A DNA stretch of 64,000 bases from Apoda limacodes (GCA_946406115.1 OX291553.1:14637001-14701000), one strand, 5' to 3'; numbered from the stretch's first letter, positions 27,701-37,102 are shown. Numbers and translations are program-made. Notes: generated from the sequence alone by a model not told the origin.

Positions 27701-30700
27701 AAAAAATATGGCTACATAATCAGATACCAGAATAAAAAAATACCTTATTACTAGACCAGTTTCCCTTCGACATGCTTCGTGTGCCCACATATAAGGGCTT
27801 CTACACACGACATACCAATCTCCCTTATAGTTTCTTTGTAAAAATCCATCGGTGTTCGATATTGCGAACAACTAAAATAAATAAAAAAAAATGTCAATTT
27901 ATATTAGTTCTTTGAACATATTTTATATGTTTTTATATTTTTAAAAGTCTGTTTTTTTTAATGTTCATTCATGTCACTAGTAAACTATTCAACATCAATA
28001 TGAAAAGAACTCATTAAAACTTAAATTTAAATGCAAGATTTATTGTTATTCGATAAAAAAATAACATAGTTAGAGCGGTTAAGAATTTTTTTTTTAAGTG
28101 CGCGGGCAAAAAAGTTTGTTCGTGAACAGGTGTTGGATATAGGTATACCTACTGCAAACTGATAAAAACAAAGGCTTTAATGTGCAGAGTGGACTGTGTA
28201 AACCGTCTTTATCTAGGAGCATGTATATACCTATGTATATTGTTTAGACAATATTAAAACACAACAATATTTACGCCGGAAAAAAAACTACCTAAAAATT
28301 ATGGTTCTAGCAAATTAAAAAAATAAAATGTATTTTTAATGTTTTTGTCCACATAGCTTTCCTGAGGGATTCATTTGCATCTTTGGTCGAAATAGATAAA
28401 ATATCTCAGTCAGTTCGATATTTTTTTACGCTTAAAAAAGTTTTATTTATGTAAAACTACTGTTGCTACAATATTATTATATTATGGAAATTTTTAAACT
28501 TTAGTGGAATAGTCTAATTTTTGCCTCAGAAATTATTAATTTTTATGGAGTTACGTAAAAATCCCACGCCGATAACCGAATTTAGTGCGGACAGAGCTGT
28601 GGGTCCGCACAAGACAAACTTATCTGACAACCATTTGTATTTGTCTTGAGTCTGGCTTTTCTGTGTAAATTTATTAATATTTATATATTTAAAAATAAAA
28701 TTTAGATTCTCTGTGAATTTAAGAATTATCGTACACCTGCGCTTTAAAAACATGAAAAACTTATACCAAGTGGCCTTCAGTAATACAATGGAAGGGAATC
28801 AAATCGGCGGAAAGCCCCGGAAATAATAAAATGAGATTGCTCTTAAGCTTTCCTTTTCAACTTTATTTTAATTACTTTTTCTTTGGTGAACATCTAATAT
28901 TAAAAAAGCTGAAAACTAATTGGACTAAAAGTCGGGCTGGCCTTTCTATGAGACTTTTTACAGATTTAATTATCCAGGCATAAATAAAATAATAATTCCC
29001 AAAGGTGCGGCCTGTGACCTTGTGGTGGGGCGAATAACCTGTGAAATAAAAGCAGAGGAAAGTAATCAAAATAATCATTAGAATACCTGCATTTTTTATT
29101 GCGAAATTCGTATTTTATCTACTCTTCTTCTTCTTTTATATCTACCTGTGTCTTACGGTCTCACTCATGTGATTTAATATACTTACCAAGGGTCTTTTAG
29201 GAATTAAGAAGGTTTAAGGTACGTTTAAATAAAACAGGTTTAAGTTCGTTCTTTTTTCGGATTTCGGTTTGGACAAACATTTGTGTTTCTTGAGTCTATA
29301 TATGTAATATAAATATATATGTACTTGTATCCGTTGTCTGGTTTTATTTATATAGACTGGATCAGAAAAAAATGTTGCACTTTACGTCATTTACATTAAT
29401 TACTGAATTAAAGTAATTGGTTATTATGGTTACTAAACACAAAACTACTTTTTGCTTCTGTCCAAAACATTGAAAATGGTAGGAAATGTTATGTATGACA
29501 GAAACAACAAACTCAGCACTGACCTGCTTTTGTGGGACAAAAGTTACGAAAAGCTTTAACTAGTTTTTTTTGGTTTTAGTTTAGCTCAGTTACTGAATTT
29601 GTGGTTATTTCAAAAAACAAATAGTTTACTTTTCAGAATTTAGTGCCCAATTAGATTTTTCTTATATTGTATCATAACTATTACACAACGGTTATTTAGA
29701 TTGATCAAAGAATTTTAAATAATAATTATTAGTCAGAAACTATTTATTATTTTCTTTACATTCTCTTATACCCAGTGCTTTAATTTTTGCCATAGCTTTG
29801 ACGGTTTCTTACCGGATTGTTGTGCAGAGTTGGTGCCAGCATATTGCATTCAAGTTCATCCTTCCTATTGGGACAATCAGGGATATTGTTGCATCTCTGG
29901 TCTTTAGTGAAGCAAGTACTTTGAGAATTTATATCAAAATCTTCACAACTAAAAGTATTATCATTACAACCTGAAATCATTTAATGTAAATTGTATTTGT
30001 TTTCATTTATTATATGTACACAAACAGAGGACACAGACAATAAAGACAATACAAAAATAAAAAAGTACATAGGTCAAGCTTATCTCTAGTTGTGATCTCT
30101 TACAGCTGAACCAAGAAAGTGAGAGCTGTACAAAGTGAGTGGGTAACACGTGTGCACTCAGATTTCAAAATAAATATATACATTATGTATACCTCAATAT
30201 AGACTCATCCAAATTCATAATAATTACTTATATATCTACTTTAAATAAGACAAATAATATTACTTATAAATACATGTAACATGTTGTTTTAACTAAGGTT
30301 ATGTTCTTCCATAAATTATAGTACGTGTCACTGGTGTCACACGATTATCCTCGAATGTGCTCCGTCTCAGTGTTATATCGGCAATCAGAAGGATTCCATT
30401 GAAAATCAGTGCTTTTGTGGCCTTATACACAGTTTTTTTTAATACTGAATGGAAGGCATTTTTTGGCAAGAGGTTGCTAATAGCGTAGAATTTTAGATAA
30501 GTTGTGTTAGTTCTGCAGATTAAATATTTTACCTCTTTTCTGCTTCTCCCATCTAATCCATTTTACGTGAATTATTTTCTACAGCCGTGTTGCAACGTAA
30601 TTTAAAATATTGCGTAGATGTGATAGGTTCACACTTACCATGACATCCCATTTCGTCTTCGCCAAAAGGACAATCAGAATATCCATCACATAATCTAGAT

Positions 30701-33700
30701 TTGTCAACTCGGAATTTACAGTTACATGCCATTTCGTCGCTAACGTCAGGACAATCAACTTTACCGTCACACCATTGTTTTTCTTTAATGCAAATGCCTC
30801 CACTAGCACAAGAAATACTGCCGTCGATGCATTCAACTTCCCGAGCAGACGAATTGGAGAAATGTTCAACTTCTAACGATTGTCTGGAACATTGTTAATA
30901 ACACTGATTGGTATATAAATTAAAAATATGGCCAAGTGAATGCTTACTAGTTCTTTATTTGATACTAGGAAAAATAGCACCAATTACTTTTAAAAACTAC
31001 GTAAAAATTAGTGTTCGCGTATAGCGAATGAAATCATCATAACATCACCGTCATCGAAAAGCTAGGTCCACTTTAAGAAGTAATATACATGTGTATGGTT
31101 ACCATACATAAATGATTAAACAAGTGCCTAAAATGTGTAAAACAATTTACTAAATGTGTAAAAAATAGTATTATTAACAACTATTATCAATGTTTTCAAC
31201 CTACGTGCTTTAACAAGCTCGCATGTTTGTTATTGATAAAAACGTCATAAAATTACACTTTTTACTGCTCTATATTATACGACAAACGAAATTACAATGG
31301 ACTTACTCGTAAAAATAACAAATTTTAATTTTAACCTTAATTTTAATTTTAACACACCCATAATAATGTTCTATTTGATGTTCTTTTTGTTAATAATTTA
31401 GCATGTCTTTTCACTTACTTGGGCATCATAATGTTCAAATATATATCCAAATCTTGAGGATGTATTTTCCTTCTTCGTGCTTCAACTTCACGGTCTTCGG
31501 TATATGGTGAGTTTAAAGGTGAAGCAAGATATCTGTAAATATGAAAAATTTCTATGTACATAACAATTTTTGATAACTTATTCATAACTAAAGCCCGCTG
31601 ATTTCATCAAGTGCGCGAGAATGAATCTAGCTTGAAGATACCTACCTAAGTGATCTTATATTTCTAAGTATTGTAATGTATAAAATACAAAAACTGAATA
31701 ACACACCTGTTATATTCTTGATGTGAAGCTACATGTTCTGAAGGAAGGACTCCGTATACACCTACGGAAAAAAACGAATATTGTAACCACATTAGAAACA
31801 TTAATATGTTATTATAATTAAAATTGCTTTGTTAACAAGTTTATAATACATTATACCTAGGAAATATCTAAATATATTTGCTTGTAAACTTAAATTATCT
31901 TTAAGACATTAAGCTGTCTCTTGTAATATGTAGGGTAAAAGCCGGATAGTTGATTCGGTGGGATACATGCCCCGGTTGTTAATAAACTATGTTAAGATTA
32001 TAAGTTGTGTTAGCGCTTTACAACACTACGTAGTGACCGCCTTACAGGCCTCAGTGCTGCATAAGCCATAGGGGCACTGGTTTTTTTCGTGTCAGCAAAA
32101 ATCTTCTTCGGCGAAACTTTGACAGGCGTTATAATTATATTGGTAAGTAGTTTCTATTGAATACTTTTATTACGGATCGTGGTTGTAGTCATTTTTTGTT
32201 TCTTTGCATGCATTAGAGTTTTAATTACATTGTTTATTATGTTTTATTGCTAAATATTTTTTATTTATTTTGCAAATAAATAGGGCAAGTATCCGTATCA
32301 AAAAGGATAGTCGTTTTACTTACTTTCGCAGATAGTTGCCCCTAGAGTGACTAAAACATTTCTTAACAAGCAAAGATGGATTTTATGTTTTTGTTGTTTT
32401 TTTTCGAATTTACTGTGACTAAACTAAACTATTAAACTATTTAAACTATTAACTATTAGAACTATCTAAACTATTTAATAATGTTATTTAAAATTGTACT
32501 TAATAAAAGATCTCAGTAAATTATAAAGACTGTTAAATAAATAATAAATATTACTTTAATTAATATAAATTTATTTCTATCCAAAATAAAAATTGAACCC
32601 AGGTTACTTACTTTCCCCGCACAAGGCAAGTATCCCCCAAAGCATTTTCGACGCTAGGCTACTATCCGCCATAGTAGGCAACTATCCCTCTTCTGAGAGA
32701 TGAAATAAACCATTCTTAATTTCGTATACAAAAAATGGCTTTTATAGAAGATAAAAGACCTATGTTGTGAAATACATACTGAATATTTTCAGCAAGTTCA
32801 TATTTTAAGAAGAATAAAGCTGTTTCAAAAAGTGCGGCAATTATCCGGCTTTTACCCTATGCGTGACAAACACACGCCGCCTATTGTCTAAAGAACATTA
32901 CTTTACCACTATTTGTGATATTCTACCTACGCCCAATATTATTTTGAGACCATGAACTTATCATGGGTTTTCCTGTAATCTTTAAGTAAAACATATTTTT
33001 GGGATTTATTTAAACATTCTAGATTCAGTAGTTTTGGACAAAACATTTAAAACTATTTATCCAAAATTATACAAAAAATATTTAAAACCCTCACAACAAG
33101 CCCTTCTATTTTCTGTCACACAGCACACTATGTAATTTTTTTTATTTATAATTTACCCTTTAATTTTGACCCTCATATTTAATATTTATTTATTTAAATT
33201 AAACATCCGTGTTTGGATTACGGAAATGAATAAGTGTTCCAAATTTCACTTATTAATTACTAATTACTCACTCACGAGGGATCTTATAAGATCCTATATA
33301 TCCATCCTGCCGTTTTTTTTATTAAGACGTACGGAACTTTTAAAATAATTAAAACTCACCTTGTAAATTTGGATAAGTTTGTTTCAAAAGTCGTGCTAAC
33401 AGACATGTCTCTGTAAGAGGTGGTGGAGCTGCTTGATGATACGTATGGTAAAGACCCGAAGACGAATCTGTATACTCATAAGCACTGCGGTCTTTTTCAA
33501 CGTTTGGCATATTCGAAGTAGAATGAAAGGTATGGGTATTTGTTGTAGCATATGTATCTCGTTTTGTTATAACTGTGGGTTCTAAATTGTCACTATCTTT
33601 TACAACATTTTTGACGGAGTTAGGATCTCCAGTAGAACTGTCTACGAGGTTGTCTGCATCAGGTGCTTTATTTATTTCAGCATTAATTTTCATAACAAGG

Positions 33701-35329
33701 TCTTTACATACTTCGTTCTTATTTTCTTTGTTGCACAAAGCATCGTGAGACATAATTACTTTTCTACTTTTTTGTATTTGTTCATCATTCAAATCAATAT
33801 TTCTTTTGTCCAAGTTTTTAGTGGTGATAGTTTTAGGCACAATATTCCTTTTCTTTCTTCTAGGATTAAGTAACGTTTTATTGTACATAGACAAATATGT
33901 TTCAATATCACTTTGTTTACTACTAACTACAAAAATTTCTGTGTTTCGCTGACTGGAACCTAAAATTGTAGAAAATTCCGTAGCAATTTATTTGAATCAT
34001 ATATTTTTTTTTAACCAAATTAGAAATGTTTAAAGTATTTTTATTCACAATTTAAATCACTATCAGATAAATTTACAAGATTCTTACTGTCATGGAAACC
34101 GACCACCACATCCACAGTCATCCTACAATTAGCAATAATCACGGTTAAAAACCTCGTAAATATTTCTAATAGTATTATAAACTGTAAATCATTCAAACAA
34201 TTCTAATTTTACACTGCATATATTTATTTATATGCTTTTGATGCGATAAAAATATTCGATAAACTTACTAGAATTTGAAAACAAATGTTGGAACAAAAAC
34301 TGGCTTGCTAACGCTATTACTATTAAAAACAATATGCAGGAAACACATTTCAAAAATGCTTGTAAGCATTCTCGTATTTCAGCAGTATTATGTCCTGAAA
34401 AAGAAAAGTTGTTAACATTACTTATTTGTACTACGCCATATATTTCAAACAATTTAAAGAATAATCATATAGGATAAATATATATAATCGAGTAAAAAAT
34501 CAAAACTCGAACCGCCGCCGCCCGTGACAAATTTGACCCATTGTATTTATAGTAACGTTCAAAAGTAATAGGGATGCAAGTTATGATTAAAATTGCTTGT
34601 AAGATACTTGGAACACGTTTATTTATCTATTTAAAATGAAATTCAAGGAATAAGAAGGAAAAACAGGAAAAAAAAAACGAAACAAATAATTTGTTAAGAG
34701 TCTAATATTTTTGGGATCATAACTAAAGAAATAATATATTTACTTTAAACATAAATTAATTACAAAACGATATACCTACTAAGAAATTATCACAACTTTT
34801 ATAATAATTCTAACTGTACTTAATTATGAAAAACCTACGAACTAGTTAAAGAGCAAATATCGTACAAATAATATTCATTATTAGTGCATTTACTACAGAC
34901 AGTTTTTTGCACTTATGGCACTTTAGAATACTGACGGGACAAAAATGATGCCGCGGCAGTTTTCCGCAGATCGCTTTTTTTCCATTAACTATTCCTGTTA
35001 CATAATTGAAAACATTTAATATAAATACAACACATTACTAAAAGTCAAAAAGTTTCACGGACCTAAATAAAAAAGTTAGAAACGAATTTGCAAATCAAAT
35101 TTGCCAGTGGGATAAAAATAGGATGGCGCCCGGCACTTCTAGTGTTGAATCAGGTATCTTTGATAGTAAAAGTCTAACAGCAAATCAATCCACGTAAAAC
35201 ATTAAAATTAGGAATGGCAAAAAATAAATGGCACAAAAGATTCTTACTATTTTCGTTTGATTCCGCAAGCTCCATAGGTAAAAATCCAGTTTGTGTGGAG
35301 GTTTTTTCTGTTTTGGAGTTTGGATCCAT
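12437..35329 (-). CDS. nudel: Nudel-type mosaic serine protease, 25 exons, complete
   Basis: Exons in transcript order: 35329-35248, 34394-34269, 34165-34088, 33959-33360, 31761-31707, 31532-31419, 30883-30639, 29970-29813, 27871-27744, 26808-26628, 26031-25700, 24873-24575, 24074-23959, 23433-23274, 23203-22084, 22005-21836, 21342-21229, 20141-19964, 19885-19463, 18754-18604, 17910-17742, 17491-17294, 16143-15912, 14758-14630, 12755-12437. All introns are GT-AG; phases agree and total 1,958 codons plus TAA. The architecture (type II anchor, about 11 LDLa repeats, three SRCR-like segments, one active and one inactive trypsin-like domain) is that of insect Nudel. In Drosophila this ovarian follicle-cell protease acts at the top of the Gastrulation defective-Snake-Easter cascade and in eggshell formation; the same role here is inferred. 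The start is the ATG at 35329, which follows an acceptor-like TTTATTGCAG; an in-frame ATG at 35413 would add 28 residues. The junction of exons 2 and 3 is the least certain. Confidence 0.9.
12930..13225. repeat. Degenerate repeat array with ATCGGT / GAGCTATTTC motifs
   Basis: Within nudel intron 24, variants of acgagctatttcgttcatcg and tcatcggtaa recur about eight times with uneven spacing. It looks like an old, decayed tandem array. Confidence 0.55.
13409..14400 (-). mobile_element. LINE family A copy with partial reverse transcriptase
   Basis: Minus-strand copy in nudel intron 24, from the T-run ttttttttatactactaagg to about 14400. The frame at 14089-14406 encodes [18 protein letters not shown], then [20 protein letters not shown], matching the RT palm of the 38-kb copy. 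The YADD active-site segment is deleted here: [14 protein letters not shown] joins directly. It cannot be active. Confidence 0.85.
14630..17491 (-). CDS. nudel: nudel exons 22-24: C-terminal LDLa repeats
   Basis: Exon 22 (17491-17294) encodes an LDLa repeat with [13 protein letters not shown]. Exon 23 (16143-15912) encodes two, with [15 protein letters not shown] and [13 protein letters not shown]. Exon 24 (14758-14630) encodes one with [16 protein letters not shown]. Acceptors are GGAAAACAG, TTTTTTTAG and ACTCCTAG; donors are GTGAGA, GTAAGTAG and GTAAGTAG. The intron between exons 22 and 23 carries a degraded RTE LINE. Confidence 0.85.
15046..15102. repeat. 19-bp tandem repeat, three copies
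   Basis: Unit TATAGAAGGCGTAGTGCTA repeats three times at 15046-15064, 15065-15083 and 15084-15102, with one or two differences. In nudel intron 23. Confidence 0.9.
16470..17095 (-). mobile_element. Degraded RTE-type LINE fragment in nudel intron 22
   Basis: On the minus strand, 17050-16880 encodes [20 protein letters not shown], the RT active-site block (LADDI) of an RTE-type element. Around 16620-16500, SFGKLWRVL resembles the downstream region. Stops interrupt the frames. Confidence 0.65.
17742..19885 (-). CDS. nudel: nudel exons 19-21: catalytically dead protease-like domain
   Basis: Exon 19 (19885-19463) ends with a chymotrypsin-fold start: [33 protein letters not shown], then VSLSC where AAHC is expected, so the catalytic His is replaced. 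Exons 20 (18754-18604) and 21 (17910-17742) continue through [16 protein letters not shown] and [10 protein letters not shown], where GDSGGPLVC is expected, so the catalytic Ser is replaced by another residue. No convincing catalytic Asp was found. A second, inactive protease-like domain is known in Drosophila Nudel as I recall. The domain is shorter than the active one and probably acts in binding or folding. Confidence 0.82.
18080..18150 (+). mobile_element. LINE 3' tail with TGACTT repeats
   Basis: Ends gaataaataaattttgact followed by ttgactttgata. A tail of TGACTT-like repeats after an AATAAA-bearing 3' end is typical of CR1-type LINE tails in Lepidoptera. In nudel intron 20. Confidence 0.45.
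18341..18520 (+). mobile_element. tRNA-derived SINE (family S)
   Basis: tccctcgcaacctagttggt with box A, a degenerate box B (ttggttaaattcccg), then acaagcatttatgtttgtct, and an end block ctggtatccataacacaagt. In nudel intron 20. Confidence 0.7.
19964..20141 (-). CDS. nudel: nudel exon 18: second SRCR-like segment
   Basis: The exon begins after ATTTTGTTTCAG and encodes [19 protein letters not shown] followed by [10 protein letters not shown]. The W-x-VLC and C-x-x-LGF patterns are SRCR hallmarks. It ends AG|GTACAA in phase 2 and joins exon 19 as Ser. Only the N-terminal half of an SRCR fold is clear; exon 19 supplies the rest with fewer cysteines than a canonical domain. Confidence 0.8.
21229..22005 (-). 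CDS. nudel: nudel exons 16-17: three LDLa repeats
   Basis: Exon 16 (22005-21836) completes the repeat begun in exon 15, with [10 protein letters not shown], and encodes a second ending [10 protein letters not shown]. Exon 17 (21342-21229) encodes a full repeat from SCPEDYFLC to [10 protein letters not shown]. Donors are T|GTAAGT and acceptors TTTTTTCAG and CGTTTTAG. Both exons end in phase 1 after the last cysteine codon of a repeat. This one-repeat-per-exon pattern is common for LDLa modules. Confidence 0.85.
22084..23203 (-). CDS. nudel: nudel exon 15: LDLa repeat plus long Ser/Thr-rich linker
   Basis: This 1,120-nt exon begins after TTTTGTTTGTAG. It encodes one LDLa repeat ending [11 protein letters not shown], then roughly 300 residues rich in Ser, Thr, Asn, Glu and Asp, with patches such as STTSSDSVI and SETTTLT. 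It closes with [11 protein letters not shown], the start of the next LDLa repeat completed in exon 16. The linker looks disordered and is a likely O-glycosylation substrate. It separates the active protease from the C-terminal half. No catalytic feature is seen. Confidence 0.88.
23274..26031 (-). CDS. nudel: nudel exons 11-14: active trypsin-like protease domain
   Basis: Exon 11 (26031-25700) carries a pro-region with dibasic sites and the activation site ESR|VVGG (Val about residue 656), then the catalytic His in SAAHC (about 696). Exon 12 (24873-24575) carries the catalytic Asp in MKNDLSLL (about 744) and the RPICLPG and TAVGWG motifs. Exon 13 (24074-23959) has [16 protein letters not shown]; its Asp, six residues before the catalytic Ser, sits at the S1-pocket position and predicts trypsin-like cleavage after Arg or Lys. 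Exon 14 (23433-23274) has GDSGGPLLC (Ser about 841) and [13 protein letters not shown]. The Arg at the activation site suggests activation by a trypsin-like enzyme, possibly itself. Confidence 0.93.
23813..23890 (+). mobile_element. Short RTE LINE fragment
   Basis: accgatatagcttaatggat through gcaatgggcatggcacatag to cgtatgaccggtg recalls the TDIA ... KWQWAGHIARRTDG region of RTE elements, with stops. It lies in nudel intron 13. Confidence 0.5.
24930..25200 (-). repeat. Lepidopteran-type interspersed repeat
   Basis: On the minus strand it starts with a gcggctctgcccgtgctaaa block and ends with ccgttcagcgtggaggagta, acaaacaaatatacctttgc and atttatcatatgga. Same general family as 9836-10125. 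In nudel intron 11. Confidence 0.5.
26160..26565. repeat. Unclassified interspersed repeat in nudel intron 10
   Basis: A GC-richer block with ttcaccacctgtcacgcaga, acatcgtgaggaaacctgca and aacgggcccgcgtgtggact. These phrases recur in lepidopteran genomes as I recall. The small open frames inside are not coding. Confidence 0.5.
26628..27871 (-). CDS. nudel: nudel exons 9-10: first SRCR-like domain
   Basis: Exon 9 (27871-27744) encodes [20 protein letters not shown], resembling the start of a scavenger-receptor cysteine-rich fold (W-x-x-VC ... A-x-x-xC). Exon 10 (26808-26628) carries further cysteines ([19 protein letters not shown]). The split codon AG|G joins them as Arg. The domain lies just upstream of the protease, as in the Nudel architecture. 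The SRCR match is weak and rests on cysteine and tryptophan spacing. Confidence 0.75.
27163..27183. repeat. TA microsatellite
   Basis: About ten TA units in nudel intron 9. Similar runs occur at 7524-7553 and 47021-47040, often next to elements. Confidence 0.9.
29265..29350 (+). mobile_element. SINE family S fragment
   Basis: ggacaaacatttgtgtttct, then gtacttgtatccgttgtctg and gttttattta, matching the SINE body without its tRNA head. A related scrap (aaccatttgtatttgtcttg) lies at 28640-28690. Confidence 0.5.
29813..30883 (-). CDS. nudel: nudel exons 7-8: three LDLa repeats
   Basis: Exon 7 (30883-30639) encodes two LDLa repeats, with typical calcium-cage ends [10 protein letters not shown] and [10 protein letters not shown]. 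Exon 8 (29970-29813) encodes a third, ending [10 protein letters not shown], followed by LAPTLHNNP. The C-x-D-x-x-DE pattern is the LDLa signature, and such repeats bind calcium and mediate protein contacts. Exon 7 ends in phase 1 and exon 8 in phase 0. The visible long open frame at 30579-30869 is in a different frame and is not the coding one. Confidence 0.85.
31419..31761 (-). CDS. nudel: nudel exons 5-6: linker before the first LDLa repeats
   Basis: Exon 5 (31761-31707) starts after TTTCCGTAG and encodes [17 protein letters not shown]. Exon 6 (31532-31419) starts after ATATTTACAG and encodes a segment with [20 protein letters not shown]. Both have strong donors (GTGTGTTA and GTAAGTGA) and are held in frame only by the split codons with exons 4 and 7. 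No domain is recognised. The basic EARRRK motif could be a processing site, but that is only a guess from its composition. Confidence 0.75.
31931..32859. mobile_element. 925-bp inverted-repeat DNA element with TA target duplication
   Basis: Termini GGGTAAAAGCCGGATAGTTG at 31933 and, in reverse complement, GGGTAAAAGCCGGATAATTG ending at 32857. Both ends are bounded by TA (31931-31932 and 32858-32859), as for Tc1/mariner-type insertion. No transposase frame is visible, so it is non-autonomous. Inside, variants of GGCAA-TATCC recur about seven times in both orientations. It lies in nudel intron 4. Confidence 0.85.
33360..35329 (-). CDS. nudel: nudel exons 1-4: cytoplasmic tail, membrane anchor and stem
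   Basis: Exon 1 (35329-35248) encodes a 27-residue polar N-terminus. Exon 2 (34394-34269) continues [16 protein letters not shown] and then a hydrophobic stretch, [15 protein letters not shown] (about residues 46-66), with no signal-peptide cleavage site before it. This fits a type II signal anchor. Exon 3 is short; I prefer 34165-34088, entered from the strong donor A|GTAAGTTT of exon 2. An alternative is a weak donor AA|GTTTAT ending exon 2 at 34265 with an acceptor starting exon 3 at 34122. Both keep frame and differ by 13 codons. Exon 4 (33959-33360, 600 nt) encodes a polar, Asn/Lys/Ser/Thr-rich stem with a basic NPRRKKRN patch, ending near [14 protein letters not shown]. No enzymatic domain is visible here. 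Confidence 0.75.
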
Positions 35330-35413
35330 CGTCTGCAATAAATACGAAATCAAAGGTTTACTAAATATAGTATATCTATTCTCCCTAACAGGTTCTAAAA
35401 TATAAGAAGCCAT
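35330..35413 (-). other. In-frame upstream extension of nudel exon 1 (alternative start or 5' intron)
   Basis: The reading frame stays open upstream of the chosen ATG to another ATG at 35413 (peptide start MASYILEPVREN). A good acceptor, TTTATTGCAG, directly precedes the chosen start context ACGATGG. The stretch could therefore be the end of a 5'-UTR intron rather than coding sequence. I favour the downstream ATG, but cannot settle it without transcripts. Confidence 0.4.
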
Positions 35414-35980
35414 ACCAAGTTATAAGAAACAACATCTCTAAATAAAAAAAAACCGACAATGTTTAAATCCAACAAATAATTAATATTCTGTAACCCCATT
35501 GCAAAGCCGCTGTGTTTGGCAAATAAGCCAAAGTAAGCCTAAATTTTCTCCAAAATCAATTAAAAGGAGACCATTCACGATTTATTCTAAAAAAAAAAAA
35601 AATATCTGAATGTCGGCCGGCAAAAAAATATGTTTTTCGGAATATAGCACGGGCTTTTTCACTCTGGCAGCAACATCCTATCGTTTTCTTACGAAGTTTA
35701 TTTTTAATGATTGAAGTGATGTGACAGAAATTGCCATCTGGCGATAAGATCACCTCTTGTACATTAAATTAACATAATCTATAGTATGACTCTGTAAGTA
35801 AGTGCAATAAAGGCTATTTGTCTTGTCTAGTTTATCCTGGCGGGGGTTTTACAAAACCAATATTTAATCTTTTAAGATTGCATCCGTCAAGGGTTTTTTC
35901 AAATTTTTATTTTTGCTTTTTACTTAAACCTCTTTAGACAAGTTCGACGTTGCTGGCTAATAAAAAAACTTATTTAAAAA

Positions 35981-36233
35981 ACTCATTATATTCTACTGAT
36001 TGGGTACAGATAGAATTGAATGTGCTGTTACATAAAAGGGGTAACTCAATAAATTCCACTGAGGTTGTACAAATATAATTGAATTCGCTATTATAAAAAA
36101 GATATAACTCAATGAATTCCACTAAGTAGGTACGAATAGATTGTATGTGCTGTTTATAATTTGCTATTAAAACAAGATGTAACTCATTATATTCCACTGA
36201 GTAGGTACAGATAGAATCGAATAAATCTATCAT
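35981..36233. repeat. Minisatellite, 63-bp unit, four copies
   Basis: Units start with ACTCA at 35981, 36044, 36107 and 36182 (spacing 63, 63, 75) and share a TTCCACTGA-like core with GTACAGATAGAAT. It is followed by a short (TATATC)n run to 36260. All spacings are multiples of three, which keeps an 87-codon minus-strand frame open by chance. Confidence 0.85.
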
Positions 36234-36848
36234 ATCTCCGATATCTATATCTATATCTATGTATCATATCTACAATAAATCGAATTTTTATTTATCAAAA
36301 ATATTTAATTTTGTACCTAAATAATACTATGTCCTTTTTTTAATAATATACCTAAATCTTTTATAAATAAGGTAGGCTCAGGTACTGAAATTTTCGCTTA
36401 GAATGGAGATTACTCGGGAAAATGGTTCGAATGAAATTAGCTGTAATGCGATAAAAACGATGCGTTTTTTATGAATAGGTACAACACTATGATTTTTTAT
36501 TTTATCGTCTTCATTTTACATCCCTAGGCTTCTTTACTTAACAAGCTTCCCAAAGTAATTTTGGCCAAAATTAGATGACAAAAATATAGATACAGATATA
36601 TAAAGCTTTACATACATTTACTTATAATATAATTAGATTTGTTTTTTCTTAATAAGGTAGGTATAGCTATTTTACTAGTAAATTCTATAACTGATTTTTG
36701 AATATGGTTATAGGAAGTGAACTTTAATGATTACAGATTAGGTAACCAATAACTGTGCTTGATTTAGCTTGGGCCCAAGGTGATCCCACATAGATTTGAA
36801 AAGGATTTCATCATATACATAACCCTACCTACTGATATATGTCCCCTA

Positions 36849-37102
36849 TTAAATCGGCCAAGTGCGAGTTGGACTCACACACCGAGGGTTCCGCACCCAC
36901 CACCACTAACATAAAAACAAAAAAATTGGCACTAAGCGGTTACTCATTCAATTACTAATCAAGCCCGACGTTGCTTAACTTTGAATATCATTTCCAACAA
37001 ACAAATGAGTTACTCTTTCGTCTAAAAATAGTTAGATGGCGCTGTAACGGTGATTTAAGATGGTAAATGGCTTGGACCGATCTCACACTTGGCCGGTTTT
37101 AA
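36849..37102. mobile_element. 250-bp MITE with TTAA-flanked inverted repeats
   Basis: Left end TTAAATCGGCCAAGTGCGAG; the right end, reverse complemented, is TTAAAACCGGCCAAGTGTGA. TTAA at both ends is the piggyBac-type target. The interior contains caccgagggttccgcaccca. No coding capacity. Confidence 0.7.

Noticed and set aside
30579..30869. 96-codon minus-strand open frame as the coding frame
   Set aside because: It is a shadow frame; the LDLa repeats read in another frame that joins exons 6 and 8.
35970..36233. Repeat-protein gene on the minus strand
   Set aside because: The frame is open only because the minisatellite period is a multiple of three.
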